Notes: generated by a model not told the origin, from the letters alone. A stretch of DNA of 64,000 nucleotides from Paenisporosarcina sp. FSL H8-0542 (GCF_038632915.1 NZ_CP152050.1:299501-363500), one strand, 5' to 3'; shown: positions 8,737 to 16,428, counted from the first letter of the stretch. Made by a program: numbers and translations.

Positions 8737-9168
8737 ATGGGGAAAATGAAAGTTTTAGTCATCCTCTTCTTCGCTATCATTTTATTTGGCGGGGGAGCCA
8801 TGTTTTTTTTGAAAGAAGAAGTAATGGGCAAGGAAAATGAAAAGGAAAAAGAAATTTCAGCAGAAGAACTGGTTGAAATGAGTGTTGACACCGACGTCAT
8901 CACAACCAATCTAGCATCCGCCAACAATTTTGCGATTGTTCAGTTCAATATTTTGTTAAGTAGCAAGGAAACGAAAGAAGAGGCGGAAAAACGTAAACCT
9001 GAAGTACGCGCAGCCATCATTTCCACTGTTGCTGGCTTTACAAAGGACGAGTTAATTGGCAAGGAAGGCATTGTCAAACTTGAAAAGGAACTATCTACAA
9101 AACTTGAAAGTATTGTGGAAACAGGAGAAGTCGAACGGGTATTGGTAACGGAATTTAAATTACAATAA
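8737..9168 (+). CDS. fliL: Stator-associated protein FliL
   Basis: 143 residues with a short cytoplasmic N-terminus, one membrane helix ('VLVILFFAIILFGGGAMFFL', about 5-25) and a periplasm-facing SPFH/stomatin-like domain ('FAIVQFNILLSS', 'EKRKPEVRAAIISTV', 'VERVLVTEFKLQ'). FliL surrounds stator units and aids torque. In B. subtilis fliL lies in the fla/che operon between swrD and fliM. Here that spot is empty and fliL follows motB after 11 bases, a placement that fits its stator function. Confidence 0.9.
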   Translation: MGKMKVLVILFFAIILFGGGAMFFLKEEVMGKENEKEKEISAEELVEMSVDTDVITTNLASANNFAIVQFNILLSSKETKEEAEKRKPEVRAAIISTVAGFTKDELIGKEGIVKLEKELSTKLESIVETGEVERVLVTEFKLQ

Positions 9169-9181
9169 TTCGTATTTGTAC

Positions 9182-9208
9182 TAAACATTTTGTGAGAAGT
9201 GCCGATAT
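9182..9208 (+). promoter_or_regulatory. Sigma-D promoter upstream of yvyF-flgM
   Basis: TAAA at 9182-9185, 15 bases, then GCCGATAT at 9201-9208: a second perfect SigD consensus, starting just after fliL. It places flgM, encoding the SigD inhibitor, under SigD itself, as in B. subtilis. No terminator is visible between fliL and this promoter, so upstream transcripts may also read through. Confidence 0.92.
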
Positions 9209-9236
9209 ATACATTAGAAAGATTCAGGTGATTTAA

Positions 9237-9674
9237 ATGCAATCAGGTCAATTGGATAACTGCAGGATTTGTGGCAAATTGTTTCTCAGAGAGCATACAG
9301 ATTATTGCTTGAGCTGTTACAAAAAAACTGAGGACGATTTCAAACTGGTTGCCGACTTTTTAACAGACGAGAAAAATCGTTTTGCTACGATTGAAGAAGT
9401 AAGCATAGAAACGGATGTTTCATTGAAACAGGTTGCTGATTTCATTCGTGACGGTCGGATATTTGCGGAGGACTACCCGAACCTGGGTTACCGCTGTGCG
9501 CATTGTAGTAAAAAGATAAAAAGACAGTTGTTATGTGACGAGTGTTTCAATCAATTCTCATCTGAAATCAATCAAACCTTGAAAAGAGAAAATCTCCAAA
9601 ATGAGATTAGAAATAAACAAAATAAACAACCGACAAAAGTGAACACGCCACAATATTGGCAGTTAAAGAAATGA
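9237..9674 (+). CDS. yvyF: Flagellar operon protein YvyF family
   Basis: 145 residues with an N-terminal zinc-ribbon-like CxxC pair ('CRICGKLF', 'CLSCYKK'), a helical middle ('IEEVSIETDVSLKQVADFI') that resembles a small winged-helix, and a second Cys cluster ('CAHCSKKI', 'CDECFNQF'). This matches the YvyF/TIGR03826 family found at the head of flgM operons in Bacillales. Function is unknown; the Cys pairs suggest zinc binding. It lies 28 bases after the sigma-D promoter. Confidence 0.85.
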   Translation: MQSGQLDNCRICGKLFLREHTDYCLSCYKKTEDDFKLVADFLTDEKNRFATIEEVSIETDVSLKQVADFIRDGRIFAEDYPNLGYRCAHCSKKIKRQLLCDECFNQFSSEINQTLKRENLQNEIRNKQNKQPTKVNTPQYWQLKK

Positions 9675-9699
9675 AAATAAACGACAGGGCGGTGAAGGA

Positions 9700-9972
9700 A
9701 TGAATATCGATAAGACGACAGGTTCTTCCTTTATTCAATCTTATCAAAAACGAATGCAGGTCTCCCAAGTTGGCAAAACGAGACCATTGCAAAAAGAAGA
9801 CCAGCTTCAAATTTCAAATCAAGCAAAAGAGTTATTTGAAAAGAACACCGAAATAGATTTAGACAGACAAGAAAAAATCAGCACATTAAAGGCACGAATT
9901 CAGTCAGGTGAGTATCAAATTCACAATGATAAAGTGGCAGATAAAATCTATCAATTTTGGTTTGATAAATAG
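9700..9972 (+). CDS. flgM: Anti-sigma-D factor FlgM
   Basis: 90 residues. The C-terminal half carries the FlgM pattern ('LQISNQAKELFEK', 'RQEKISTLKARIQSGEYQI', 'KVADKIYQFWF') that binds the flagellar sigma factor and is exported once the hook is finished. In B. subtilis FlgM controls SigD in the cytoplasm. It lies between yvyF and flgN under the sigma-D promoter at 9182, giving a negative feedback loop on the sigD gene found at 35034. Confidence 0.93.
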   Translation: MNIDKTTGSSFIQSYQKRMQVSQVGKTRPLQKEDQLQISNQAKELFEKNTEIDLDRQEKISTLKARIQSGEYQIHNDKVADKIYQFWFDK

Positions 9973-10001
9973 ATGTTCGTCTATATAGAGGAGGGTGTCG
10001 G

Positions 10002-10484
10002 ATGCTTCAGTTAATCACGACGCTAAAAGAATTGATGGTAATACTGGAAAAACTCATCAACTTGGCGGAACGAAAGAAAGTTGTTTTAGTCGAACGAAAA
10101 GTGGACGAGTTGAATCAACTGGTACAAGAGGAAGCAAAGATTATAAAACAGCTCAATCAAGTAGATCAGGAGCGTGAACAGCTGGTTGAAAGTGTGATGC
10201 AAAATCATCCTTCTCTTAGTTTCAGTCAATTTGTAGAACAACTTCCAGATGAACTTACGAGGAAAAATCTACAATCAAAATTGAAAACATTACAACAGCT
10301 CATGATGGAGCTGCATGATATAAATAAAGTAAATGAGTCACTAATTGAAGACTCAGTGAATTTTGTTCAACATATGATCGAACACATTACTAAGTCAAAA
10401 CAACAACACTTCAATTATCAATCTCCTATAGGTCAACAAAAATCACAAACAAGCAATCGGGGCTTTTTCGATACAAAAGCTTGA
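10002..10484 (+). CDS. flgN: Hook-associated protein chaperone FlgN
   Basis: 160 residues, all-helical coiled coil ('LITTLKELMVILEKLINLAERKK', 'LVQEEAKIIKQLNQVDQERE', 'LQSKLKTLQQLMMELHDINKVN'), fitting the FlgN/YvyG family that escorts FlgK and FlgL to the export gate. GAGGAGGGTG precedes ATG 10002. It is placed directly before its clients flgK and flgL, as in B. subtilis. Confidence 0.88.
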   Translation: MLQLITTLKELMVILEKLINLAERKKVVLVERKVDELNQLVQEEAKIIKQLNQVDQEREQLVESVMQNHPSLSFSQFVEQLPDELTRKNLQSKLKTLQQLMMELHDINKVNESLIEDSVNFVQHMIEHITKSKQQHFNYQSPIGQQKSQTSNRGFFDTKA

Positions 10485-10509
10485 TTGACGTTAGAAGGTA
10501 GGGAATAAG

Positions 10510-11808
10510 ATGGTTTCAACATTTCACGGATTAGAGGTTGGGAAGCGCGGATTAATGATGGGGCAGGCAAGAATTGCAACAACAGGTCACAATATTGCCA
10601 ATGCAAATACCAGAGGCTACTCACGTCAACAAGTGAATGCATCCACTTCCCCTTTTCTAAACATTTGGACAAGTGGTACGGTCAACCCTGGCCAACTTGG
10701 TACTGGGGTCTCATTGGACTCCATTACTCGTGTGAGAGACAAGTTTTTAGACGGAAAATTTCGTGAGCAATACGCAAAACTAGGTGAAGCATCCGTCAAA
10801 CAAGAAACACTTGATCAACTTGAAACGATTATCAATGAACCAAGCGAAACGGGATTAAGTTCTTCAATGGATCAACTGTGGGGAGCTTGGCAAGACTTGG
10901 CGAATGATCCGGATAGCCTTTCCGCTAAAGCAGTAATCAAAGAAAGAGCACAGGCATTCATCGATACCGCGCAAGCTATGGATAGTGCAATGACAGGTGC
11001 TAAAGCGGACTTGGATAACCAATTGACTGCGAAAATTAAAGAAGCGAACGGTTATTTGGAGCAAATTGCCCAGTTGAACGACAGCATCAAACGCAATGGT
11101 ACGCAGGCGAATGATTTATTGGATAAGCGAGATGTACTTGTTGAAGAACTATCGAAAATTGTGGATATTAAAGTTGCCGACCAAACAGACGGAACTTATA
11201 AAATCAGCTTAAGCTCTGGTGAAACACTAGTTGATGGATCAGCTGTTAATGAGCTTGCCACTGTAGCTGATAGTGATCCAACTACTACTGAAGTTATTGT
11301 TAGTGATTTAGTCGGAGGCGAATTATCCGGTATCCTTAAATCGTTAGAAACGGTTGATGAGTACCAAGCGAACCTGAACAAAATTGTCAATGATTTTGTC
11401 CAGGCAAACCAGATGTCATCAACTGATCCCAACGTACCTGGAGAAAATCTATTCAGTGGGAATACGATTGCTTCACTTAAAGTCAATCCGTTAATTGAAT
11501 CTGATAGTAGCCAAATTACTTCTTTGATTCCGGGCAATGAGCAAAAATACAAGAGCGTAAACAATGAATACCGAGCGCTTGTTAGTGAGCTTGGGGCGGA
11601 AAGCCAAACGGCCATCCGCAATGTGGCAAACTATGAAGCAACCTTGCTAGCGACAGATAGCCGTCGTCAATCGATAACGGGTGTTTCACTAGATGAAGAA
11701 ATGGCTAATTTAGTTCAGTACCAACATTCATATAGTGCTGCAGCAAGAATGATTTCAACGACGGATCAGATGCTCGATACAATCATCAACCGCATGGCTG
11801 CACGTTGA
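10510..11808 (+). CDS. flgK: Hook-filament junction protein FlgK (HAP1)
   Basis: 432 residues. The N-terminus 'GLEVGKRGLMMGQARIATTGHNIANANTRGYSRQQV' (reported here in part: residues 6-40) is the flagellar rod/hook family signature, and the C-terminus 'DEEMANLVQYQHSYSAAARM' with 'ISTTDQMLDTIINRM' is the FlgK-type terminal coiled coil. It is shorter than B. subtilis FlgK (about 507), mainly in the variable middle domain. FlgK joins hook to filament. Confidence 0.94.
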   Translation: MVSTFHGLEVGKRGLMMGQARIATTGHNIANANTRGYSRQQVNASTSPFLNIWTSGTVNPGQLGTGVSLDSITRVRDKFLDGKFREQYAKLGEASVKQETLDQLETIINEPSETGLSSSMDQLWGAWQDLANDPDSLSAKAVIKERAQAFIDTAQAMDSAMTGAKADLDNQLTAKIKEANGYLEQIAQLNDSIKRNGTQANDLLDKRDVLVEELSKIVDIKVADQTDGTYKISLSSGETLVDGSAVNELATVADSDPTTTEVIVSDLVGGELSGILKSLETVDEYQANLNKIVNDFVQANQMSSTDPNVPGENLFSGNTIASLKVNPLIESDSSQITSLIPGNEQKYKSVNNEYRALVSELGAESQTAIRNVANYEATLLATDSRRQSITGVSLDEEMANLVQYQHSYSAAARMISTTDQMLDTIINRMAAR

Positions 11809-11833
11809 TGAAGTGCATGGGAGGAAAATGATG

Positions 11834-12715
11834 ATGAGAGTTACACAGCAAATGTTACATCAAAATTCAGTTCGCCATATGAATCAGAACTTGAGTCGAC
11901 TGGAAAAAACTAATAATCAAGTGACGACAGGCAAACAGCTACACCGCCCATCTGATGATCCGAATGGCGTAAGTAAGGCTATGAACCTGAAAAGTGCACT
12001 TGTTGCTAATGATCAATTTGAACGTAATACTAATGAAGCTAACCTTTGGTTGGATGAATCAGGTCAGACGATTAACGAAATGGTTAATGCCATGCAGAAA
12101 GTACGTGAACTAGGAGTCCAAGGAGATAGCGGGACTCTTTCGGATTCTGATCGAAATATTATTGCAATAGAAGTGGAAGAATTGACCGAGCAAATTCGTC
12201 AATTTGCCAATTCAAAAGTAAACGGCAAATATATATTCAATGGTTTAAAAACGGATGAGCCTCCTTATCCCAATAAAAATTCCTATCAAATTGATACATT
12301 TGATACGAGTGCCAAAATGTTTACGATTGCGGATGGCGTAGCAGTAAAAGCAAATGTCACTGCCGATGAGTTATTTGGAAATGCTGCTGATAATACCAAT
12401 TTGTTTAACACATTGAATTTACTAGCTTCAGATCTTCGTTCGGGTTCTGACATTCAGATGGATCAAATCGATAAAGGCATCAATCGAATGTTAACTGTAG
12501 CTTCAGAAGCGGGCGCAAGAAAGAATCGCGTTGAAGGAATTGAAAACCGGATTCAAGACAGCAATATTGAACTTAAGTCCATGTTATCAAAGCTGGAAGA
12601 TGCGAATTATGCAGAAGCCGTTACGAAGTTGAAAAGTGAAGAGAGTGTCTATCAGGCAAGTCTTGCTGCTTCAGCAAAAATCATACAACAAACTTTGATG
12701 GACTTTCTAAGATAA
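11834..12715 (+). CDS. flgL: Hook-filament junction protein FlgL (HAP3)
   Basis: 293 residues starting 'MRVTQQMLHQNSVRHMNQNL', followed by 'LEKTNNQVTTGKQLHRPSDDP', the flagellin-like N-terminal domain of FlgL. The C-terminal coiled coil ends 'AASAKIIQQTLMDFL'. Three ATG codons run in tandem (11828, 11831, 11834); I take the last because GGGAGG lies 9 bases upstream and it gives the family N-terminus. In B. subtilis yviE, fliW, csrA and hag follow; here the operon ends at a terminator interrupted by a mobile element. Confidence 0.94.
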   Translation: MRVTQQMLHQNSVRHMNQNLSRLEKTNNQVTTGKQLHRPSDDPNGVSKAMNLKSALVANDQFERNTNEANLWLDESGQTINEMVNAMQKVRELGVQGDSGTLSDSDRNIIAIEVEELTEQIRQFANSKVNGKYIFNGLKTDEPPYPNKNSYQIDTFDTSAKMFTIADGVAVKANVTADELFGNAADNTNLFNTLNLLASDLRSGSDIQMDQIDKGINRMLTVASEAGARKNRVEGIENRIQDSNIELKSMLSKLEDANYAEAVTKLKSEESVYQASLAASAKIIQQTLMDFLR

Positions 12716-12720
12716 ATAAT

Positions 12721-12752
12721 AAGGAGCATTCGCCATAGGTGAGTGCCTTTTT
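12721..12752 (+). terminator. Decayed left copy of the flgL terminator
   Basis: AAGGAGCATTCGCCAT at 12721-12736 repeats exactly the start of the intact terminator at 13337. Its second arm (GTGAGTGCC) has lost full pairing, but a T-run remains at 12748-12752, where the element A end begins. I read it as the target-site copy left of the insertion. Confidence 0.7.
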
Positions 12753-13334
12753 CAGCTTGTTGAGAAAAGAATATTAATCAAAATAAAAGTATAAAAATTC
12801 GCATTCTTATCTCTCTTTCGAAAAATATTATGGTCGGCTATTTCTTTCGCTTTCCGCGGACGAAACGCTAGCCTCCTCGGCTCAGCTGTCAATGACAGCT
12901 GAGCCTGTGGGGTCTAGCTTATTTCGTTTTTCCGCAGGAGTATTCAGAAATAGACGACCATCTTACTAATGAAATAATATGAAGAGATACGCAAACAGAA
13001 GCGAAATCCGTTGATTGGAGTGGAGGCGGTGGAAAACCCCGCAGGAAACGAATAGTGCAAGTGTAAGTTTGCACTATTCGTTTGCGACGAAGCTAGCGAA
13101 GCGATCCAACGTACTTTCATGTTTCGAAGCTAGCGAAGCGATGCAGAAACAGAAACAGGAGCAATGTATACTGCGTCGAGTAACCGCAGGCGCACCGGTT
13201 TTTCTAGTGACAAGGAGACTAAAGCCGTGCCCGCGAAACGCGTCCGCCGCAAAGGAAATCAACATTTTCTTGCATACGTTCTTTTTCATTAGTATTCAGT
13301 TATAATCACTCTATTTATTTTTTGTCTACAGTCT
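12753..13334 (+). mobile_element. Terminator-associated non-coding element, copy A (582 bp, internally expanded)
   Basis: The left end CAGCTTGTTGA and right end TTTGTCTACAGTCT form imperfect terminal inverted repeats. The sequence is closely related to 37736-38192 (inverted) and 50652-51104. It contains two inverted copies of a structured module; the first has a perfect 10-bp hairpin at 12881-12903. No credible gene is present: small open frames here are not conserved among copies. Relative to copy C, about 130 extra bases sit near 13040-13205, with a 15-bp perfect hairpin and an 18-bp direct repeat (13088-13105, 13125-13142). It is flanked by copies of the flgL terminator. Confidence 0.85.
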
Positions 13335-13336
13335 AT

Positions 13337-13372
13337 AAGGAGCATTCGCCATATGGTGAATGCTCCTTTTTT
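13337..13372 (+). terminator. Intact flgL terminator (right copy)
   Basis: AAGGAGCATTC (13337-13347) pairs perfectly with GAATGCTCCTT (about 13358-13368), extended inward by CCAT/ATGG, followed by six T. It lies immediately right of element A and shares its first 16 bases with 12721-12736. Confidence 0.88.
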
Positions 13373-13424
13373 GAATTTACATATTGGGTGAACGAAAATA
13401 AAACTTCATAGGAAAATTTAACAA

Positions 13425-13470
13425 TAGAAAAAAGGATGGGATTAATGACAAAGTCACTAAACCCATCCTT
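13425..13470 (-). terminator. Terminator of flhO-flhP
   Basis: On the minus strand AAGGATGGG pairs with CCCATCCTT (plus-strand arms 13432-13440 and 13462-13470), followed by T-rich sequence (plus-strand AGAAAAAA before 13432). It lies 10 bases after the flhP stop codon. Confidence 0.85.
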
Positions 13471-13479
13471 CTATTTAAC

Positions 13480-14310
13480 TTATGATTTCATTGTATTGAC
13501 TAAGCCCATCATATCATCCGCAAATGATATTGCTCTTCCTTGGGATTGCAGCAATCGTTGAGTGGAAATTAATTCGGTCATTTCATCAGTCAAATCAACA
13601 TTGGACATTTCGAGTGCCCCTTGCGTGATTCGGAACGAACCATCATTGTTTCCAATTTGAAGGGTACCGTTTGCTACTTGATTTGCTTCCGTTCCAGGAA
13701 GTTGATAACGGTTAGCTCCGATTTTTTCGAGAAGGTTCGGTCTGTTAATTTGAGCAATACTCAACTGGATTTGGGTTGGCTGTTTTGAAGGATTCCGATA
13801 AGACACTTCAAGTGTTCCGTTTTCCGTTACTTTGATGTTGTTATAATCTCCATCAAAAACAATCGGGCGGTTATTGCTATCGAGAACAGAGTCTCCAGAA
13901 GACGTAACCAAGTTTACTTGGTTAGAATTCAGGACTGGCTGAACTTGAAATGATCCATCTTTTGTATAGTATGTTTTTCCTTCGGAAGCCACGCGGAAAA
14001 ATGCATCATTTCCCTGAATCATGAAGTCAAGAGGGCGATCTGTTTTTTTCATGGACCCTTGTTCAGTCCGAATCGACGTCTGGGTAATGATTGCACCAGA
14101 ACCAACTCGAAGACCGTTCGGCGTGATTCGGCCAATTTCGTTGTGAGTTCCGGCTTGCTTTACAATGGATTGGTAAAGGGCATCAGAAAAGTTCGCTTCC
14201 TGACGTTTGTACCCGTTTGTATTTAAATTGGAAATATTATTAGCAATGATATCAATTTTTTTCTGCAATTCACGCATGGATGTTGTGGCGGAAATCATTT
14301 GGATACTCAT
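13480..14310 (-). CDS. flhP: Flagellar distal rod protein FlhP
   Basis: 276 residues of the FlgG/FlgF rod family. The N-terminus 'KKIDIIANNISNLNTNGYKR' (about 16-35) and the C-terminus 'EMSNVDLTDEMTELISTQR' are the conserved coiled ends. 'PLDFMIQGNDAFFRV' marks the central fold. In B. subtilis FlhO and FlhP form the rod together with FlgB, FlgC and FliE. It follows flhO by 14 bases on the minus strand. The pair is divergent from the flgB operon, whereas in B. subtilis it lies elsewhere, near mbl. Confidence 0.9.
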   Translation of the reverse strand: MSIQMISATTSMRELQKKIDIIANNISNLNTNGYKRQEANFSDALYQSIVKQAGTHNEIGRITPNGLRVGSGAIITQTSIRTEQGSMKKTDRPLDFMIQGNDAFFRVASEGKTYYTKDGSFQVQPVLNSNQVNLVTSSGDSVLDSNNRPIVFDGDYNNIKVTENGTLEVSYRNPSKQPTQIQLSIAQINRPNLLEKIGANRYQLPGTEANQVANGTLQIGNNDGSFRITQGALEMSNVDLTDEMTELISTQRLLQSQGRAISFADDMMGLVNTMKS

Positions 14311-14324
14311 GTATTCATACCTCC

Positions 14325-15167
14325 TTAGTAAATACGGCCAATCTCATTGACTGCTTTTTCCATGCTGCGGTCATAGGCCTGTATGACTTTTTGATTCGAT
14401 TCGAAACCACGATAAGTGTTCATCATTTCCGTCATTGTTTGAGTCAGATCCACATTGGATTGTTCGATAAATCCTTGTTTGACGAAGGAACCGGTTAAGC
14501 CTGCACCTTCAATGGACTGAGGACCGTCTGCCGGATTTCCTTCCCAGCGTAATAATCCCTGACCCTGTTTAACTAATTGTTCAGGCTGTTCGGTATACCC
14601 AAGCCATAGACGATTTGTAGCGGAACCATTTTGTAGAATAATCTGGCCATCTTCTTGAACTGTAAATTCTTTTGAGTTCACTTGGATAGGTTGCAAGTTT
14701 TGATTCAAGACATTGTAACCGTCACTCGTTTTCAGGAAGCCGTTTTGATCAACTGAAAATTGTCCATTTCGTGTATACCGGACTTGGTCATTTTCCAGTC
14801 CAACTGCAAATACAAGAGAACCCTTTTTTTGAGTGACCGGATTCACGGGCAAACTTTCATCAAGAAGAGCAAAGTCTGTTGTATTTCCTGTGTCTTTTAG
14901 TGGTCCTTGAAGAAATGAAGGAATTCCTTCCTGTGTATATACGCCTGTATTTAAAGTGCCCACAGTAGATTGACCCATTTTCATGGTACCGCCAGTCGTG
15001 CTTTTCATTTCCATTGCTTTTATCAATTGTTCAGGAAACGCACGCAAGACATTTTGATCTTGTTTAAATCCAGGAGTACCCGCATTGGCTAAATTATTTG
15101 TCAAAATTTGTTGTTTTCTGTTATTTGCCATCATACCTGATGTGGCAGTATATAAACCACGAAACAT
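14325..15167 (-). CDS. flhO: Flagellar proximal rod protein FlhO
   Basis: 280 residues. 'MFRGLYTATSGMMANNRKQQ' then 'ILTNNLANAGTPGFKQDQ' is the rod/hook signature, and 'IEQSNVDLTQTMTEMMNTYR' with 'NQKVIQAYDRSMEKA' is the C-terminal motif. It belongs to the FlgF/FlgG-like family; FlhO is chosen over FlhP because it is first in the pair and by overall resemblance. GAAAGGAAG precedes ATG 15167. Upstream lies the inverted repeat TTATGC-GTTA-GCATAA (15203-15218), possibly part of its promoter control. Confidence 0.88.
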   Translation of the reverse strand: MFRGLYTATSGMMANNRKQQILTNNLANAGTPGFKQDQNVLRAFPEQLIKAMEMKSTTGGTMKMGQSTVGTLNTGVYTQEGIPSFLQGPLKDTGNTTDFALLDESLPVNPVTQKKGSLVFAVGLENDQVRYTRNGQFSVDQNGFLKTSDGYNVLNQNLQPIQVNSKEFTVQEDGQIILQNGSATNRLWLGYTEQPEQLVKQGQGLLRWEGNPADGPQSIEGAGLTGSFVKQGFIEQSNVDLTQTMTEMMNTYRGFESNQKVIQAYDRSMEKAVNEIGRIY

Positions 15168-15353
15168 GCCTTTTTTCTTCCTTTCAAACGCGATAGGGTT
15201 GATTATGCGTTAGCATAACACGAAGTTGACAGAAAATATAGGTCAATATTGTAAATTAAGGTAAACAAAATACAACGAAAAATAAAAATATACAAATAGA
15301 CGAAAATGTGAGATTATATTTTTGGTACAATTATTACTAAAATATGACGAAAT

Positions 15354-15382
15354 ATGACACGATATGACAATTAGATTAAAAT
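15354..15382 (+). promoter_or_regulatory. Sigma-A type promoter of the flgB operon
   Basis: The -35 ATGACA (15354-15359), a 17-base spacer and -10 TAAAAT (15377-15382) predict a start near 15389, precisely where the riboswitch aptamer begins. The -35 is embedded in three ATATGAC repeats spaced 10-11 bases apart (15342, 15352, 15362), a likely regulator site. No sigma-D consensus is seen in this region. Confidence 0.65.
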
Positions 15383-15387
15383 GTAGA

Positions 15388-15502
15388 GTTTTTATCATAC
15401 CGATAACGGCAAACTTATTCGAAAGATAAGGACGCAAAGCCACGGGCCTAAGTGAAATCGATAGGGCAGCCGGGTTACCGAAGATGGAAGCTTTTAAAGT
15501 TA
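15388..15502 (+). promoter_or_regulatory. Cyclic-di-GMP class I (GEMM) riboswitch in the flgB leader
   Basis: The conserved GEMM core is visible: GGCAAAC (15408-15414), a hairpin capped by a GAAA tetraloop (15421-15424), GGACGCAAAGCC (15430-15441), GGGCCTAA, TAGGGCAGCCGGG and GGTTACCGAAG (about 15472-15483). The closing P1 helix can form between 15388-15395 and 15484-15491 (8 pairs, three of them G-U). The same 3' arm (15481-15488) can instead pair with the left arm of the downstream terminator (15503-15510, 7 of 8 pairs). That mutually exclusive pairing predicts that bound cyclic-di-GMP stabilises P1, frees the terminator and turns the operon off. The family match is recognition of the consensus; no covariance search was run. 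Confidence 0.9.
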
Positions 15503-15530
15503 TCCACCTTTAATTAAAGGTGGATTTTTA
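15503..15530 (+). terminator. Riboswitch-controlled intrinsic terminator before flgB
   Basis: TCCACCTTT (15503-15511), loop AATT, AAAGGTGGA (15516-15524), then TTTTTA. The stem is perfect, lies 36 bases before the flgB start and directly follows the aptamer. It is the expression platform through which the aptamer would control the 22-kb operon. Confidence 0.9.
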
Positions 15531-15565
15531 TATGGACCAAACACTTAAACATGGGGGGTTAAAAG

Positions 15566-15967
15566 ATGAAACTATTTCCTCAATCTTTTCAGTCATTGGA
15601 GCAGGCATTATCAAATGCCACATTAAAGCAACGAGTTCACTCGGCTAATATCGCAAATGTCGATACACCCAATTACAAGAGCAAGCAAGTGAGTTTCAAG
15701 TCTACATTGAATGATGCAATCAATAACCAAAGCATGTCCAGTTACAAAACAAATGCAAAACATATTTCTTTCAGCAGTGAATCGTCTAATTTTAATCCGA
15801 CCATAAAAGAAAATAAGTCCACACAATTCAATCCTAATGGAAACAATGTAGATATGGACTATGAAATGGCAGAGTTAGCCAAAAATCAACTATGGTATAA
15901 CGCCGTAACGGAAAGAGTGAACGGCAAATTCAACAGTTTACGAACAGTAATCAATGATGGGAGGTAG
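15566..15967 (+). CDS. flgB: Flagellar proximal rod protein FlgB
   Basis: 133 residues; 'HSANIANVDTPNYKSKQVSF' at about 26-45 is the FlgB motif, and the C-terminus 'MDYEMAELAKNQLWYNAV' is typical. FlgB is a rod subunit near the export gate. It is the first gene of the large operon, 36 bases after the riboswitch terminator, with a GGGGGGT ribosome site. In B. subtilis codY precedes flgB; here the divergent flhO does. Confidence 0.94.
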   Translation: MKLFPQSFQSLEQALSNATLKQRVHSANIANVDTPNYKSKQVSFKSTLNDAINNQSMSSYKTNAKHISFSSESSNFNPTIKENKSTQFNPNGNNVDMDYEMAELAKNQLWYNAVTERVNGKFNSLRTVINDGR

Positions 15968-15972
15968 CATTT

Positions 15973-16428
15973 ATGAGCTTATTTAATGGTTTTAATATCA
16001 GTGCATCAGGGTTAACGGCGAATCGTATGCGAATGGACGTTGTTTCTTCAAATATTGCCAATGCCAACACGACTCGTTCGCAACTTGTAAACGGCGAATG
16101 GGTACCTTATCGTCGGAAATCTGTGGAGTTATCACAAAGCGGGGTATCACCATTTCAACAGCAACTTCAATCGGCAATGAATAATCAGTCTTCTAAAGTT
16201 TCGGGAGTTACTGTTTCAAAAATTGATGAAGATAAAGCACCATTTACACTTTCCTATGATCCTTCTCATCCTGATGCTGACGAGGACGGGTATGTTCGAT
16301 TGCCAAATGTTGATCCGATAAAAGAAATGGTCGATCTCATGTCTGCAACACGTTCATACGAAGCGAATATTACAGTATTGAACGCTTCAAAGAATATGTT
16401 CATAAAAGCTTTGGAGATTGGTAAATAA
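15973..16428 (+). CDS. flgC: Flagellar rod protein FlgC
   Basis: 151 residues; 'GFNISASGLTANRMRMDVVS' and 'NIANANTTRS' open the protein, and 'KEMVDLMSATRSYEANITVL' then 'KNMFIKALEIGK' close it, as in FlgC. It follows flgB by 5 bases, within a GGGAGG ribosome site overlapping the flgB end. Confidence 0.95.
   Translation: MSLFNGFNISASGLTANRMRMDVVSSNIANANTTRSQLVNGEWVPYRRKSVELSQSGVSPFQQQLQSAMNNQSSKVSGVTVSKIDEDKAPFTLSYDPSHPDADEDGYVRLPNVDPIKEMVDLMSATRSYEANITVLNASKNMFIKALEIGK

Noticed and set aside
9995-10177. Alternative 60-codon frame overlapping flgN
   Set aside because: It is out of frame with the well-supported flgN coding sequence and has no family resemblance.
13015-13305. Open frames of 60-96 codons inside elements A-C (also 13074-13289, 37758-37996, 37926-38147, 50818-51105)
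   Set aside because: They lie in structured inverted modules, are not the same protein in the three copies, lack ribosome sites and show no recognisable domain.
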